In this document: in pieces, positions 37,824 through 46,904 of the stretch
Numbering within the stretch: the stretch's first letter is position 1
How the letters are laid out: the number at the start of each line of letters is the position of its first letter
Origin: Leptospiraceae bacterium
GTDB taxonomy: Bacteria > Spirochaetota > Leptospiria > Leptospirales > Leptospiraceae
Length of the DNA: 64,000 bases
Direction of reading: 5' to 3'
Assembly (NCBI GenBank): GCA_016711485.1
Contig: JADJSX010000025.1
Location: 387,328-451,327 of the forward strand
Program-made: the position numbers and the translations under genes
The notes under the pieces: model-generated
The model's database searches: none
Seen by the model: only the letters and a program-made list of their open reading frames with translations
What the model was told of the DNA's origin: nothing

Positions 37824-38618
37824 ATGATGAAAACAATATTTCACATTCAAAAAATGGACTGTCCCTCCGAAGAACAGATGATTCGAATGAAGTTATCTGA
37901 TATTCAGGCAATTAAACAACTTTCTTTTGATCTTATTAATCGCAATCTTTCCGTGTATCATGAGGATAATCTTGCTATAATTCAAACGGCTATCGATTCT
38001 TTAAATTTGGATTCCAAGATCGCCGAGTCTACATTTTACATGGGAGAAATTATTTATGAAAATGATAAGAAAGATACCAAATTACTTTGGAGTGTTCTAA
38101 TAATAAACTTTTCATTTTTTATAATCGAAATAATTTACGGGTTACTAGCAAACTCGATCGGTCTACTAGCAGACTCTTTAGATATGTTTGCCGATGCGAT
38201 AGTATATGGATTGAGTCTTTATGCCATAAAGGGAACAATATTGATTAAAAAAAGAGTAGCTCGAATTAGCGGATATATTCAATTATCCCTTGCAGCTCTT
38301 GGGTTTATTGAAGTCTTAAGGCGATTTTTTGGAGTCGAAGAAGTTCCAAATCCAACTTTTATGATTTCGGTTTCATTTTTCGCACTCTTAGCCAATACTG
38401 CTTCTTTAGTTCTATTGAATCAATCGAATACGAAAGAAGTGCATATTAAATCGAGTCAAATATTTACTTCAAACGACATCATCGCAAATATAGGAATAAT
38501 TCTGGCTGGAACATTGATTTTATTTTTAAACTCAAACATCCCGGATTTAATTATTGGAACAGTTGTTTTCTTTTTTGTATTAAGGGGAGCAATTCGAATC
38601 ATAGAATTGTCAAAATAA
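37824..38618 (+). CDS. CDF-type cation transporter with HMA-like N-terminus
   Basis: A 264-residue protein. The first 70 residues form an HMA-like ferredoxin fold with MDCPSEEQMIRMKL, which has one Cys rather than CxxC. Residues about 85-260 carry five or six membrane helices of a cation diffusion facilitator: LLANSIGLLADSLDMFADAI (metal-site Asp residues) and HIKSSQIFTSNDIIANIGII. The family exports zinc, cobalt or related divalent metals in exchange for protons. The protein is short and lacks the usual C-terminal cytoplasmic domain, with the N-terminal HMA instead. Metal specificity is unknown. Confidence 0.8.
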   Translation: MMKTIFHIQKMDCPSEEQMIRMKLSDIQAIKQLSFDLINRNLSVYHEDNLAIIQTAIDSLNLDSKIAESTFYMGEIIYENDKKDTKLLWSVLIINFSFFIIEIIYGLLANSIGLLADSLDMFADAIVYGLSLYAIKGTILIKKRVARISGYIQLSLAALGFIEVLRRFFGVEEVPNPTFMISVSFFALLANTASLVLLNQSNTKEVHIKSSQIFTSNDIIANIGIILAGTLILFLNSNIPDLIIGTVVFFFVLRGAIRIIELSK

Positions 38619-38924
38619 TCCGTATAGTATTTTCCATATTACCAATCAAATCGAATGGATTTAACTTATTATGAAGTCAGAGGCAATCGAATGAGAGGAG
38701 TATTTGTGAAATAAACGATAACCGCTAGAAATACAAGTTGATACTTAGATTTCAAATTGAGCGTTAACGAGATTAGAAATCTAAGTAGTTGAAAATAGCG
38801 TTTAAGGTATAAAATTTTTTGGGAAAATAGTAAAAAGAGAGAAAAAATTAATCAAATTTAGTTGTATAATTAATATAGGGAGTAAAATAGTATTACAAAA
38901 ATATTTTGTAATTCAAACAATTCT
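38619..38924. other. Intergenic region with an 11 bp inverted repeat
   Basis: ACTTAGATTTC (38743-38753) and GAAATCTAAGT (38776-38786) are exact reverse complements around a 22 nt loop. The hairpin is upstream of the DUF1554 gene. No gene is seen. The loop contains GCGTTAACG, similar to wording near 39994, suggesting repeat remnants. Confidence 0.4.
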
Positions 38925-39635
38925 ATGAGACATTTACTATTTATACTATTAATTATTTTCCAATTTCAATTTTGTCTAGAAGCTCAAAAATCTAGTTTAG
39001 ACATGAATTCGCCGAATGCAGGATTTTTTGGTTTAGTGCTTGGATTTCTGAATAGTTCAGTAAGTTGCAGTGGGGATTCATATTGTATAATTTTTGCAAC
39101 TCCAGTTCCGAATGGAAATTTAGCTCAATTTGATACTTCTGGAGGACAGAATGGAATCTCGGGAGGAGATGCAAAATGTCAATCTGGTGCTGCGAATGCA
39201 GGTATGAATACAACATATACCTATAAGGCAATCATGGCATTAGCTGAGACAAGAACTCCTCCTTTTCAAACTTCACCAGGAATTTACACACCAGGAATTA
39301 ATTGGGTGCTTTACCCAGATAAAGAATACAGAAGGCCAGATAATACTCTAATTAAAAAAACTGATTCAAACTCTCTATTTATTTTCCCTCTGGATAATTC
39401 TATAATAGTAGACTCAAACATATATTCGTTAACTGGGCTTTCGGTTAACGTTAGTACAATTACTACTTGGAATACGTCGCCGAACAATTGTAGTGATTGG
39501 ATGTCAACTAACGGAGGTATCTCAGTAAATTATGGAATCGGGAATTCAGCAACCGTAAATAGTTTCTCTGGATCCGGCGCTGGCGCTACTTGCAGTGATA
39601 GCACAAGTAGTGTAATTTATTGTGCCCAACAGTAA
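38925..39635 (+). CDS. DUF1554 lipoprotein
   Basis: A 236-residue lipoprotein with the signal MRHLLFILLIIFQFQFC (lipidated Cys17). The mature region has the DUF1554 pattern: FATPVPNGNL, GISGGDAKCQ, YKAIMALAETR, INWVLYPDKEYRRPDNTLI, TTWNTSPNNCSDWMS and C-terminal YCAQQ. The family has a lectin-like Cys/Trp layout and is known as a paralogous surface-lipoprotein family in Leptospira. A paralogue lies in opposite orientation at 44638-45558, so the two flank a glycan island. Ligand unknown. Confidence 0.85.
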   Translation: MRHLLFILLIIFQFQFCLEAQKSSLDMNSPNAGFFGLVLGFLNSSVSCSGDSYCIIFATPVPNGNLAQFDTSGGQNGISGGDAKCQSGAANAGMNTTYTYKAIMALAETRTPPFQTSPGIYTPGINWVLYPDKEYRRPDNTLIKKTDSNSLFIFPLDNSIIVDSNIYSLTGLSVNVSTITTWNTSPNNCSDWMSTNGGISVNYGIGNSATVNSFSGSGAGATCSDSTSSVIYCAQQ

Positions 39636-40106
39636 ACAATTGTATTGTTAATGCGTAAGAAGATTCTTTGAATTTCCATTCTATTTAGTTAGCCATTCAC
39701 ATTAGTTTATTTTATCCTATTGTATTCTTTTTTATTTTTAAGGAAGAATTATGAATGGGTTTGACTTTTTTTTAAGTAAGATTTTTTATGTAGGAATAGA
39801 TATATCTTCTAGACTTGGACTCTTACAATTGGATGTTCTTTGTGAGTCTCTGGGTTAACTATTTTATCCGTTCGATTAAGGGTTACTACTTATTTGTCGC
39901 TACTGCGAAGAATGGAGTATTATATGATTTAGTTTAACTTTAGGCGAAGCGAAGGCGAATAGAACGGGACGGAATTTAGGCGTTAGCCGCTATTACGAAA
40001 ATTAGAAATCAATTGGCACAAGAAGATTAATATGATGCATTCGAAATGTCAAATATGGTTACTATAATTTACAACAAATAAGATGTGATTAAACGAATTT
40101 ATTTAA
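39636..40106. other. Intergenic region before repeat copy D
   Basis: About 470 bases. A short frame from 39750 (MNGFDFFLSKIFYVGIDISS, 35 codons) is open but unrecognised. The stretch at 39953-40000 (GAAGCGAAGGCGAATAGAAC, GGCGTTAGCCGC) is GC-richer and looks like the edge of a lost element. No supported gene. Confidence 0.35.
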
Positions 40107-40282
40107 CTGATGTAACGCAAAATAGGAAATTTACGAAAATGAAACCTAATTTAAGAATATTAGATAAAGCTAATGAATTAATGAATAAGCAGGTTTGGGG
40201 CAGCCCAAGCGCACTGAGCGATCGTCGAAGTGTCGCCGATTGCCCCTATCTTTCACCTCAGCGTGCTTGCGAGTAGGGTGAG
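40107..40282 (+). mobile_element. Miniature inverted-repeat element, copy D
   Basis: This 176 bp element has ends CTGATGTAACGC and GGGTGAG (eroded). It is flanked by TTATTTAA (40099-40106) and TTACTTAA (40283-40290), an 8 bp duplication with one mismatch. The plus strand encodes a peptide from 40139 beginning MKPNLRILDKANELMNKQVW. It lies directly at the left edge of the glycan gene island. Confidence 0.75.
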
Positions 40283-40312
40283 TTACTTAAGATTAATGGA
40301 AAACATATACGA

Positions 40313-41203
40313 ATGATTTTATCCCCAATTGTTATTTTTGTTTATAACCGTCCTTTGCATACAAGACATACCATTGAAGCATTGCAAAAAAATGAATTAG
40401 CCAATGAAAGTGAATTGTTCATTTACAGCGATGCTCCCAAAAATGAGTCTATCAGGGAGTCTGTAGAAGAAGTAAGAGCGTTCATAAAATCTATTCAGGG
40501 ATTTAAAAAAATCAACATTATAGAAAGAGAAAAAAACTGGGGACTTGCTAATTCTATTATTGATGGTGTAACTTCGATAATTAATGAATATGGTAAAATT
40601 ATTGTCTTGGAAGATGATTTAGTTACTAGTCCTTATTTTTTGAGATTTATGAATCATAATTTAGATTTATATAGTGGTGATGATCAAGTCGCCTCCATAC
40701 ACGGATATGTTTATCCTATAAATGATTTGCCTGAAGTATTTTTTTTAAAAGGTGCTGACTGCTGGGGCTGGGCTACTTGGAAAAGAGCTTGGAATTTATT
40801 TGAATCTGATGGAAATAAATTATTGCAGGAACTTTATGATAAGAACCTACAAAAAGAAGCTGATTTTAATAATAGTTATGGTTATACTCAAATGCTTAAG
40901 AACCAAATAGCAGGAAAAAATAATTCTTGGGCAGTTCGTTGGTACATGTCAGCTTTTTTAAAAGGTAAGGTGACTTTGTATCCTGGTGAATCTCATATTG
41001 AAAATATTGGTCTTGATAATTCAGGAACACATTGCGGTGTTAATACAAACTTTAATGTGACTTTAACTAACAATTTAAATTTGGATAAAATAGAAATAAT
41101 AGAAAACAAAGAAGCAAGGTTAAAATTTGAAACTTTTTTCAAAAAACTAACGCCCAGTTTATTAAAAAAAATAAGTCGTAAATTAAGAATGATATTTTCA
41201 TGA
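40313..41203 (+). CDS. GT2-like glycosyltransferase
   Basis: A 296-residue cytoplasmic GT-A-fold transferase. The N-terminus SPIVIFVYNRPLHTRHTIEA, the FIYSDAPKNES segment and the metal-binding IIVLEDDLVTSPYFLRF (Asp-Asp) are typical of a GT2-like family in O-antigen and capsule clusters. WGWATWKRAW is a further mark. The sugar donor is unknown. The stop overlaps the next gene by 4 bp. It is the first gene of an island that continues to 44597. Confidence 0.85.
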   Translation: MILSPIVIFVYNRPLHTRHTIEALQKNELANESELFIYSDAPKNESIRESVEEVRAFIKSIQGFKKINIIEREKNWGLANSIIDGVTSIINEYGKIIVLEDDLVTSPYFLRFMNHNLDLYSGDDQVASIHGYVYPINDLPEVFFLKGADCWGWATWKRAWNLFESDGNKLLQELYDKNLQKEADFNNSYGYTQMLKNQIAGKNNSWAVRWYMSAFLKGKVTLYPGESHIENIGLDNSGTHCGVNTNFNVTLTNNLNLDKIEIIENKEARLKFETFFKKLTPSLLKKISRKLRMIFS

Positions 41204-42018
41204 AAAAACTGCTCAAAAAAATAATTCCCCCGATTTTATTCGATATTTATAGATCAATAAAACCATCTCCTTATGGTTGGAAAGGTAATTATAAAACATG
41301 GGAAGACGCGCAAAACGATGCAACCGGATATGATGCTGATGAAATACTAGAAAAAGTTAGAAACTCCCTTTTAAAAGTTAAGAACGGCGAGGCTGTTTAT
41401 GAAAGGGATAGCGTGATTTTTGATAAAATTGAATATTCTTGGCCTCTATTATCTGGACTAATGTTGGCAGCGGCAAAAAACAAAGGTAATTTAAATGTTC
41501 TTGATTTTGGGGGAAGTTTAGGAAGCACCTATTTTCAAAATAAAAAATTCCTAGATCCGCTTGCTAATGTATCTTGGAATATTGTGGAACAAATAAAATT
41601 TGTAGAAATCGGAAAAAAAGAATTTGAAAGTAATAATTTGCATTTTTACTATGATATAGAAAATTGTATCAAAGAACAAAGCCCAAATATTTTATTATTA
41701 TCAAGCATTTTACAATACTTAGAAAAACCGTATCAGCAATTAGATGAGTTATTACGGCATAACTTTCAATTTATTTTTATAGATTTAACTGCAGTATCAT
41801 TTGAAAACGAAAGGATAACTGTTCAGCATGTTCCGCCTTCAATTTATTCTGCTAAATACCCTTGTTGGATTTTAGACTATAACAAAATAAATTTGATTTT
41901 TGAAAAAAATAATTATTTACTGATTGAACAGTTTGAGTCCTTAAACAACTTTAAAATAATAGATAAATCTAAAATAATTGGTCATTATATAGGTGAACTG
42001 AGAGTAAAAAATGGTTGA
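41200..42018 (+). CDS. TIGR04325-family methyltransferase
   Basis: A 272-residue protein. It matches the putative methyltransferase family TIGR04325: WEDAQNDATGYDADEILEKV, VYERDSVIFDKIEYSWPLLS, and the SAM-binding NVLDFGGSLGSTYFQNKKFL, followed by LLSSILQYLEKPYQQL. These are found in polysaccharide clusters and probably methylate a sugar, perhaps as a capping step. Its start overlaps the glycosyltransferase stop by 4 bp, so the two are translationally coupled. Confidence 0.85.
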   Translation: MKKLLKKIIPPILFDIYRSIKPSPYGWKGNYKTWEDAQNDATGYDADEILEKVRNSLLKVKNGEAVYERDSVIFDKIEYSWPLLSGLMLAAAKNKGNLNVLDFGGSLGSTYFQNKKFLDPLANVSWNIVEQIKFVEIGKKEFESNNLHFYYDIENCIKEQSPNILLLSSILQYLEKPYQQLDELLRHNFQFIFIDLTAVSFENERITVQHVPPSIYSAKYPCWILDYNKINLIFEKNNYLLIEQFESLNNFKIIDKSKIIGHYIGELRVKNG

Positions 42019-42168
42019 AGAAATTTTACGAAATGAAACTCTTTCACAGAAGCCGCCTCAATAAAATGATGTTGATGGGAGTGATTTGGAAATATCTAAA
42101 CAATCTAGGAGTGGTTTAAAAAATCCATTCCATATAATATATTGCCTTTCTAATAAATATTTAGCCTA

Positions 42169-43149
42169 ATGTATAACTACTGCACTCTTTTTAATAGTAT
42201 CTATCTTACTCGTGGTTTAGCACTGTATGAATCGCTAAAAAAACATTCAGCCGCGTTTCATTTATATATTTTCGCTTTTGACGACAGATGTTACCAGTTA
42301 TTAAAAAAACTAAATCTCTCCAATGCAACGATTATATCTTTGCAGGAATTTGAAGATGAAGCTTTACTAAAAATAAAAAACAGCCGATCTGTTGGAGAGT
42401 ATTGTTGGACTTGCACACCTTCATCGATTAAATATGCCATTGAGACTTACCGGCTAACGCATTGCACTTATTTAGATGCAGACTTATATTTTTTTTCTGA
42501 TCCTTCAACATTAATAGAAGAAATGGATTCTAATTCAGTGTCCATCATAGAACATAGATATACACCGGATTATGACCAAACAAAAGCCAGTGGAAAATAT
42601 TGTGTACAATTTATGACTTTTAAGAATGACGATAATGGAATGATCGTATTAAACTGGTGGCGAGAAGCTTGTATTGATTGGTGTTATGCCCGTTTTGAAA
42701 ATGGAAAGTTTGGCGACCAAAAGTATTTAGATGACTGGACAAAAAAGTTCGAAGGTGTCTATGAACTAAAAAATTTAGGTGGAGGTGTTGCACCTTGGAA
42801 TATTCAACAATATCAACTATTTAATAATGATAATCAAATTTTGGGTGTTGAGTTATCGAGTAAAAAAGAATTTAATCTAATTTTTTATCATTTTCATATG
42901 TTTAAGTTTTTAGAATATAATCAAGTGGATTTAGGTTATTATAAGTTTACCGAACAACATATTGAAATAATATATAAACCCTATATTGTGCATTTATACA
43001 AGATAAAAATGTTAATCAGTGAGTATGATTCAACTTACGATTACCAAGGTACGGAAAAAAAAATGGTAAATTTGATAAGTAAACTCAAGGTTCTCAAAAG
43101 AGTTCTATTCGGTTATTATAATATATTTAGCTTAAAGAAGTTTATTTAA
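42169..43149 (+). CDS. Glycosyltransferase with GT8-like DXD motif
   Basis: A 326-residue transferase. The N-terminal MYNYCTLFNSIYLTRGLALY and the motif YLDADLYFFSDP (DXD metal site) are characteristic of a glycosyltransferase family in surface polysaccharide clusters. LNWWREACIDWCY and FGDQKYLDDW also fit. The 150 bp gap before it contains an 18-codon frame at 42011 (MVEEILRNETLSQKPPQ) that may be the start of a lost gene. It lies 2 bp before the FdtA-like gene. Confidence 0.8.
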   Translation: MYNYCTLFNSIYLTRGLALYESLKKHSAAFHLYIFAFDDRCYQLLKKLNLSNATIISLQEFEDEALLKIKNSRSVGEYCWTCTPSSIKYAIETYRLTHCTYLDADLYFFSDPSTLIEEMDSNSVSIIEHRYTPDYDQTKASGKYCVQFMTFKNDDNGMIVLNWWREACIDWCYARFENGKFGDQKYLDDWTKKFEGVYELKNLGGGVAPWNIQQYQLFNNDNQILGVELSSKKEFNLIFYHFHMFKFLEYNQVDLGYYKFTEQHIEIIYKPYIVHLYKIKMLISEYDSTYDYQGTEKKMVNLISKLKVLKRVLFGYYNIFSLKKFI

Positions 43150-43151
43150 TC

Positions 43152-43511
43152 ATGGCATATCTAATTAAATTACCTACATATAGTGATAATCGTGGTGATC
43201 TTACTGTTGTCGAAAAAGTATTGCCTTTTGAAATAAAACGCTTTTATTATATTTATAATGCGACAGAAAAACGCGGCGGTCATCGTCATCATAAAACCAC
43301 GCAAGCCTTAATTTGTTTGAATGGTAGCTGTGAAATTTATGTTAATAATAATGTTAAAGAAGAACTCATTTTATTAAATAGCCCGGATAATTGTTTGATT
43401 CTTGAGCCAGTTGATTGGCATACTATGGATAAATTTACCAGTGGCTCGGTTTTATTGGTTTTTTCTTCGGAGTATTATGATAGTAATGATTACATTGATG
43501 AGCAATACTAA
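43152..43511 (+). CDS. FdtA/WxcM-like sugar 3,4-ketoisomerase
   Basis: A 119-residue cupin. It matches the dTDP-4-oxo-6-deoxyglucose 3,4-ketoisomerase family (FdtA, QdtA, WxcM): DNRGDLTVVE, KRFYYIYNATEKRGGHRHH (active-site His residues), GSCEIYVNN, ILEPVDWHTMDKFT and VFSSEYYDSNDYI. It makes the 3-keto sugar that the adjacent aminotransferase uses. Whether the product leads to Fuc3N or Qui3N cannot be told from this. Its stop directly abuts the next start. Confidence 0.88.
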   Translation: MAYLIKLPTYSDNRGDLTVVEKVLPFEIKRFYYIYNATEKRGGHRHHKTTQALICLNGSCEIYVNNNVKEELILLNSPDNCLILEPVDWHTMDKFTSGSVLLVFSSEYYDSNDYIDEQY

Positions 43512-44597
43512 ATGATTGAATATGAAAATTTAAAAAAAGTAAATGAACGTTTATTTGCTCAATATAAAACTCAATTTGCTGAATTTTTAAATTCGGGTTG
43601 GTATATACTAGGTAAAAATGTAGAGCTTTTTGAAAATGAATTTGCACACTATTGCAATACAAACTATTGTGCAGGTGTTGCTTCAGGTCTTGATGCACTT
43701 ATATTAGCAATAGATGCTTTTGGTTTTGAGAAAGGTAGCGAAATTATTGTTCCAGCCAATACCTATATTGCTACCGTAATGGCGATTGTTAGAAATGGTT
43801 TCACGCCTGTATTAGTTGAACCTGATATTACTACCTACAATATTGATGCTAAAAAAATTACTGAAAAAATAACTAAAAAAACTAAAGCGATTTTAGTGGT
43901 GCATTTATATGGAAAAAGTTGCGACATGGATGCGATTGCTCAAATAGCTACTGAATATCAACTCGAGATTATAGAAGATGTGGCGCAAGCTCATGGGGCA
44001 ATGTTTAAAAATAAAAAAGTTGGCTCGTTTGGTATTGGCTGTTTTAGTTTTTATCCTACCAAAAATCTAGGGGCTTTAGGTGATGCAGGTGCGATAACCG
44101 CAAATGATCAGGCTTATATAAATAAAATAAAATCATTAAGAAATTATGGTTCAAAAATAAAATATCAAAATGATGATTTAGGTTACAATTCCAGACTCGA
44201 TGAAATTCAAGCTTCTTTTTTATTGTGCAAATTAAAAGTTTTAGATGAAATAAATTCTCACAAAAGAAAGCTGGCGAAGTTGTATCTTCACGGTTTACAC
44301 AATGAGTTTATTAAACCCGTAGTTGATAGCGATTTTTATGACGTTTATCATATTTTTAATATTCGTTTTCCTAAAAGAGATTTGTTACAACAATACTTAT
44401 TGGAAAACAAAATTAAAACAGAGGTGCATTATCCGATTCCTCCTCACAAACAAAAAGCTATGCAGGGTTTTATTTCCGGAAGTTATCCTTTATCAGAACA
44501 AATTCATGAGACAACTTTAAGCTTGCCAATTTCATTTTTTCATACTGAAAGTGATATATTACATGTCATTGATGTAATGAATAATTATTTAAAGTAA
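43512..44597 (+). CDS. FdtB-like 3-aminotransferase (DegT/DnrJ/EryC1)
   Basis: A 361-residue PLP-dependent sugar aminotransferase. Marks are [53 protein letters not shown] and [17 protein letters not shown] with the PLP Lys. It would aminate C3 of a dTDP-3-keto-6-deoxyhexose made by the FdtA-like enzyme next to it. No acetyltransferase or rmlA/rmlB gene is in the window, so the sugar precursor must come from elsewhere. Last gene of the island. Confidence 0.9.
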   Translation: MIEYENLKKVNERLFAQYKTQFAEFLNSGWYILGKNVELFENEFAHYCNTNYCAGVASGLDALILAIDAFGFEKGSEIIVPANTYIATVMAIVRNGFTPVLVEPDITTYNIDAKKITEKITKKTKAILVVHLYGKSCDMDAIAQIATEYQLEIIEDVAQAHGAMFKNKKVGSFGIGCFSFYPTKNLGALGDAGAITANDQAYINKIKSLRNYGSKIKYQNDDLGYNSRLDEIQASFLLCKLKVLDEINSHKRKLAKLYLHGLHNEFIKPVVDSDFYDVYHIFNIRFPKRDLLQQYLLENKIKTEVHYPIPPHKQKAMQGFISGSYPLSEQIHETTLSLPISFFHTESDILHVIDVMNNYLK

Positions 44598-44637
44598 AAC
44601 TGTTCGATTGAATCAGGATTCGGTTAAAATTTTTATG

Positions 44638-45558
44638 TTATTGTTCTACACAAATGAGGCGTTTAAGTTGATCGCAGCCGCCGGTATTTTGAAAAATAGC
44701 AACGTTAGTAGTTCCACTTGTTGTTCCATAGCTACCAAATTTGCTACTCAGATTTGATGTCCATGACTGGCAATCATCATTACTGGTATTCCAGTTTGCC
44801 AACAGCCCGGTCCAAGCTGGTTCTGCTATAGCTGCCCAACTACTGCTAAGAGTTCCGAAGGCAAAAGTATTTGTATCTGATGAAAAAATCAAAGTTCCGT
44901 CTGGTCTTCTGTAAGAAATAACCGATTGGAATACCCAATCAATCCCTGAGGACGACCTTGTATCACTTACATTCACCAGCATAGCTTTGTAAACTGCTCC
45001 TGACGGACTACTAGGTTTATTTGTGTCGGCTTGGCATTTTGCATCTGCCCCACTAATTCCACCTAAAATTCCATTGTATGCTGAATTTGTAACAAAAATT
45101 CGACGGTCGTTGTCTCGAATAGTAATTGAGTAAATCTGAGTCCCTGTTTCGATTGAGCTGATTTGGATTGAGTAAATATCATCGGCTATATCAGTATTAT
45201 CCTCATTTGCCGTTATGGTAAAATTTTGAGGGGTTGAAAAATTTGTAATGGTGAATGTTAAAGACGTTGGATTTATTGTTAAACCGTTTGGTGCACTAAT
45301 TTGAATTGTAACATCACTATCAGGTGCATTCGATAAATAAACTGGAAAGCTTCTATTTTCTCCTTCTATCATTGAACCTACTAAAGAAACTTGCAACCCA
45401 AGTCCAACGGTAGTGGTTGATGTAACTGAAGTATCTCCAATTGCGAAAAATCCAAAGCTAAAAGGAGAAGAGGGATTGGATAAATCTAAAGGGATTTTCT
45501 TTGCCTGAAGGCAATTTAATAATAAAAGTAGGAAAACGTATAAAGTTAGCTTTTTCAT
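44638..45558 (-). CDS. DUF1554 lipoprotein with Calx-beta-like N-terminal region
   Basis: A 306-residue lipoprotein with the signal MKKLTLYVFLLLLLNC (Cys16). Residues about 60-150 look like a Calx-beta or similar beta-sandwich (EGENRSFPVYLSNAPDSDVT, LTFTITNFSTPQNFTITANE, YSITIRDND). Residues about 155-306 are DUF1554: IFVTNSAYNGILGGISGADA, YKAMLVNVSDTR, DWVFQSVISYRRPDGTLI, NWNTSNDDCQSWTS and LICVEQ. It is a paralogue of the gene at 38925, in the opposite orientation across the glycan island. Confidence 0.85.
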   Translation of the reverse strand: MKKLTLYVFLLLLLNCLQAKKIPLDLSNPSSPFSFGFFAIGDTSVTSTTTVGLGLQVSLVGSMIEGENRSFPVYLSNAPDSDVTIQISAPNGLTINPTSLTFTITNFSTPQNFTITANEDNTDIADDIYSIQISSIETGTQIYSITIRDNDRRIFVTNSAYNGILGGISGADAKCQADTNKPSSPSGAVYKAMLVNVSDTRSSSGIDWVFQSVISYRRPDGTLIFSSDTNTFAFGTLSSSWAAIAEPAWTGLLANWNTSNDDCQSWTSNLSSKFGSYGTTSGTTNVAIFQNTGGCDQLKRLICVEQ

Positions 45559-45652
45559 ATACTGTATTTGACAATTTGGAAAAATGGAATTAGCAGAAAG
45601 AAGAATTTTTTTATAAAAATAAAACCTTTTGCCTAAATCATACTCTAAATTT

Positions 45653-46222
45653 CTAGTAAATTCCGAGAAAATCTACCCCTGATTTTTTTTTCGTTGAGTT
45701 GAAGTTGTATCTATTTAAAGCCCATTGCAATAGAAAGGAAAAAATCCAATTACCTAAAAAATAAGTAATCACTAAATAAGCTAAAACTCCAAATATCAAA
45801 AATAAAAACGAAAGTAAAAGCAAAGGAATAATTAAGAATAAACCAGAAATGCCGCCTCCAGCAAATTCCTTTTTAAAAAAGTCCGAGGTTTGGTTTAGCA
45901 TAAAATCAAATACGAAAGGAAACCCAATCGCAATAATTATCAATGTGAATAACGCAGAAAATATTCCAATGACCATGTATTGAATGAATGCTATCCAAAG
46001 AGGTTTTTCCTTCTCGAATAGATATCCCATTAATACGCATGTTGCGACAAGAGAGAGTAAGCCGCTAAGAGCGAGAGGAATCCAACTGTCGTTGTCTAAG
46101 AACGAAGTAACGATAAAATATAAAATCGTTCCAAAAAATCCCAGAGTAAAAATATAAATAGTGGATTCCTTTAAAATTTGTAATTTAGTTTTCATATTAG
46201 ATTCTAATTGAATATCCTCCAT
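45653..46222 (-). CDS. Integral membrane protein, unknown function
   Basis: A 189-residue protein with about five hydrophobic helices and a short acidic N-terminus. Helices lie near residues 25-42, 50-68, 85-108, 128-155 and 160-178. There is no motif I recognise. A second Met (46195) could be the start. It is preceded by a 217 bp gap, and the gene upstream on the same strand is unrelated. Confidence 0.5.
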   Translation of the reverse strand: MEDIQLESNMKTKLQILKESTIYIFTLGFFGTILYFIVTSFLDNDSWIPLALSGLLSLVATCVLMGYLFEKEKPLWIAFIQYMVIGIFSALFTLIIIAIGFPFVFDFMLNQTSDFFKKEFAGGGISGLFLIIPLLLLSFLFLIFGVLAYLVITYFLGNWIFSFLLQWALNRYNFNSTKKKSGVDFLGIY

Positions 46223-46439
46223 TTTTCAAAATCTAGAATTAAATGCGAGGAATTTTTGAGTTCTACAAAAAACAAAATCTAAAAGATAGCGGAAAAGTTT
46301 CGACACTTAATAGCGGCTGTCGTTTATTATTCGCTCTTCAGCCTTCTATTGATATATTCGGTGAAGGATGTTTCATTCAACTATTCTGATGTTATGAATC
46401 TTCATTTTTTTTGTATTCATATTTTATTCTGCAGTTTAC

Positions 46440-46889
46440 TCATTGCCATTGTAATTTCATTTCTCCTAATACTGAAAAGTGATTTAATAAACGCCCCAAA
46501 TTATTTAATTCTTCTACATTACAAGAGAGAATGAGATTCGAGCAAATTGGATGTATTATATCTGAATTATCACATAGTCTTATATTGATACTCACATCAT
46601 TCGATGTATTGAGTGTTGCATGAATTCGAAAGAAAAAACCAAACTTGTCTTCTGGATTTTCAGAACCCAACTCCCATATAACTTCCTGTTGATTGTCCAT
46701 CGGAAAATTTTCTAGATCCTCTGCGAACTTTAAAAGAGACTCGTTGCTAGTATAAAATTCTAGCTCAGCAGAGTGGTCATCGTTGGAAACCCTAATTAAT
46801 AAATTTAAATGATAAGGTTCTTCATAGGGAATTCTGATTAAATGTAATGATTTTTTCATTTGCGATTCATCTTTTTTGGTAGAGCCCAA
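46440..46889 (-). CDS. Small soluble protein, unknown function
   Basis: A protein of about 139-149 residues. The TTG at 46889 and the ATG at 46859 (MKKSLHLIRIPYEEPYHLNL) are both possible starts. The sequence is beta-rich and acidic, with several strands (LNLLIRVSNDDHSAELEFYT, FFFRIHATLNTSNDVSINIR). It resembles proteins annotated as hypothetical or immunity-like in other bacteria, but I cannot name a family. It lies 15 bp downstream of the HtrA-like gene. Confidence 0.45.
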   Translation of the reverse strand: MGSTKKDESQMKKSLHLIRIPYEEPYHLNLLIRVSNDDHSAELEFYTSNESLLKFAEDLENFPMDNQQEVIWELGSENPEDKFGFFFRIHATLNTSNDVSINIRLCDNSDIIHPICSNLILSCNVEELNNLGRLLNHFSVLGEMKLQWQ

Positions 46890-46904
46890 TAAAACACTCT
46901 TTTT

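Noticed and set aside
39750..39857. A 35-codon frame starting MNGFDFFLSKIF
   Set aside because: Too short, unrecognised, and in a region with repeat remnants. Could be real but unsupported.
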